A DNA stretch of 64,000 nucleotides from Anaerostipes sp. 992a. GTDB taxonomy: Bacteria > Bacillota > Clostridia > Lachnospirales > Lachnospiraceae. Positions 62,807-64,000 of the stretch are shown piece after piece. The stretch covers positions 372,001 to 436,000 of the forward strand of contig NZ_MJIG01000004.1 of assembly GCF_001940245.1 (NCBI RefSeq), written 5' to 3'. The translations under genes and the position numbers were made by a program. Within the stretch, counting starts at the first letter, position 1. Each line of letters opens with the position of its first letter. The notes under the pieces were generated by a model. That model ran no database searches, was not told the origin of the DNA, and worked only from the letters and a program-made list of their open reading frames with translations.

Positions 62807-64000
62807 TTTTTCCTCCATTACTAATGTCTATAATTCTATAAATAATAACTTTTGAAAAAAGATGGAATAGTTCATTCAATTCTTGATTAGTAATAGGCGC
62901 GGAGATTTTTTTGTTATGTATCAATTTCTGCCTATTCTTTTTTAATTTATTAAATAACTCCCAATCTCTATCCTCAAACGTTATAGGAAGACGGTCAATT
63001 AAAGATTCTAATTTACTCTGTAGACTTGAATTCCCTTCAAATGAAGATTTTATTACGCCGCCGATTCTCTCCCTCAATTCTTCATTTTGGATTTCATTAA
63101 TGACTTTTTTTATTCCTTCAATAGAAGAATCATATTCAGAACCATAAGCTAAATGTAATTCTTGACTTAATAATGTCCCTTTCTCACCAGTAACCAAAAA
63201 CTCCAAACAATTATAAAGAGAAATAATCTTCTCTTTCGAATCTTCTGTTTTTAATGATGCATTTAGCCAAACGATGGACTGTAACAAATCCTCTGCTAAC
63301 TTTCTTTTATCCTTACTTTTATCCAAATAGAAAAAATCTTCCAAAATATTATCTTTATTAAGAAGATCTGAAAACTCTTCATCTACAGTAATAAGTTGAG
63401 TAATAAGACTGTTTTTGCGATTTAAAATTGCATACTGCTGAGTACTTATAACATCTTCAACATAAAAATGTTTATCAACTGTAAGAGAAGAACTTAACAT
63501 TTTGAAATTCCATGATCTATATGTATCTTTAGTATTATAAAAAATCCGTGGAGAATCATCCAATAATATTATTTGTAAAAGAGTTATAGCTTTATCAACT
63601 ACTTTTACTGCCTCTTCTGCAGCCATTCTCAAAGACTCATTTACAATTGCAACTTGGGCATAGCAATGATTAGTTTTCCCAAGTATTGCAGTATATTCAT
63701 TTTCTCTATCGATATCAATTCCACTTTCATTAGAAAATGTAACCAATCCAAATCTAACGTCCGTTTTAATTTCAAGTCCTCGTATTGAAAAAAGAAAAAA
63801 GAATCTTCTTTTTCCAGTATTTAAAGATTTACCTTCCTTCCTCATTTCAATCGGATTATCTCTATCTTTGTTCAATGAATATTCCATTACTTGCAAAGTC
63901 CAAAGTAAATTTCCAGTAATTTTCATACCATTCATCTGGGAATGCTTCATGAAATATTCATGTTCAGAAAACAAATCAAGAACAACGTTATCAATATCGG
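62799..64000 (-). CDS. HEPN-motif protein (5' end outside window)
   Basis: About 400 visible residues; the frame is open to the window edge (8 more codons before a possible TTG at 63974), so the N-terminus is missing. The C-terminal about 150 residues are helical and hold RQKLIH, the RxxxxH motif of HEPN ribonucleases, with the Apea-like arrangement (LYNCLEFLVTGEKG earlier). The N-terminal part has no recognised fold. HEPN proteins are RNases in toxin-antitoxin and abortive-infection systems. Confidence 0.6.
   Translation of the reverse strand, partial: DIDNVVLDLFSEHEYFMKHSQMNGMKITGNLLWTLQVMEYSLNKDRDNPIEMRKEGKSLNTGKRRFFFLFSIRGLEIKTDVRFGLVTFSNESGIDIDRENEYTAILGKTNHCYAQVAIVNESLRMAAEEAVKVVDKAITLLQIILLDDSPRIFYNTKDTYRSWNFKMLSSSLTVDKHFYVEDVISTQQYAILNRKNSLITQLITVDEEFSDLLNKDNILEDFFYLDKSKDKRKLAEDLLQSIVWLNASLKTEDSKEKIISLYNCLEFLVTGEKGTLLSQELHLAYGSEYDSSIEGIKKVINEIQNEELRERIGGVIKSSFEGNSSLQSKLESLIDRLPITFEDRDWELFNKLKKNRQKLIHNKKISAPITNQELNELFHLFSKVIIYRIIDISNGGKND

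Noticed and set aside
1-64000. tRNA, rRNA, CRISPR arrays
   Set aside because: None seen on either strand by eye; a covariance-model scan would be decisive.

Overview
The window reads as chromosome of an anaerobic, endospore-forming, low-to-moderate GC Firmicute, most probably a Lachnospiraceae-type member of Clostridia. Support: an alpha/beta-type SASP gene, GerW/YtfJ and a YlbJ-like protein (spore formation); Pta-AckA acetate energy metabolism; a giant two-domain acyl-CoA dehydratase activase-type protein; AGGAGG ribosome sites and clostridial gene orders (miaB-mutS-mutL-miaA; rpmF/plsX-rnc-smc-ftsY; recG-yloV-yloU; ytfI-ytfJ). Species is not determinable from the sequence alone.

Layout. 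1-7,000: tRNA-modification and mismatch-repair operon on the minus strand (miaB, mutS, mutL, miaA). 7,031-8,877: a complete-looking group IIC intron with its reverse transcriptase, sitting just behind the terminator of an NlpC/P60 gene. 8,900-10,700: NlpC/P60, VOC and YaaA genes. 10,845-12,605: a Na/phosphate cotransporter behind PhoP-box-like repeats. 12,660-25,900: a long minus-strand block with a ferredoxin-ASKHA activator, threonine ammonia-lyase, ftsY, smc, rnc, plsX, a pyridoxal/pyridoxamine kinase, rpmF, yceD, ackA and pta. 26,000-42,430: tmcAL and a YlbJ-like gene, coaD, rsmD, SASP, acylphosphatase, recG, yloV/fakA, Asp23, an acyltransferase, rpmB, the ytfI/ytfJ pair, pyk, a rhomboid-like protein, corA and a LysM protein. 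42,625-46,850: the 1407-residue activase-like protein. 46,960-53,000: a Leloir galactose operon (galK, a fused mutarotase-GalT, galE) with a divergent LacI-type regulator and repeated TTTASTAAA operators. 53,117-53,581: a low-molecular-weight phosphatase, the last core gene.

53,600-64,000 is accessory DNA. It contains the wreck of a Tn916/Tn1549-type conjugative transposon: an integrase cut in two by an IS3-family element and lacking its middle, xis, a small HTH regulator with an IS200-type element lodged just upstream, an oriT-like region, mobC and repA both truncated and joined tail to tail, two cysteine-rich small genes and an attenuator-type leader peptide. The conjugation machinery is gone. 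Directly beyond lie three minus-strand genes: a protein with a C-terminal HEPN-like RxxxxH motif (5' end outside the window), a coupled gene of unknown family, and a caspase-family protease with an intact His-Cys dyad. A near-identical 3' element follows the last two. This protease/HEPN cluster in a mobile-element context is the best candidate for an undescribed (probably defensive) system; its function is inference, not shown by the sequence.

Gene starts were moved from the longest frame wherever a clear ribosome-binding site and family alignment favoured an internal start. No tRNA, rRNA or CRISPR array was seen.
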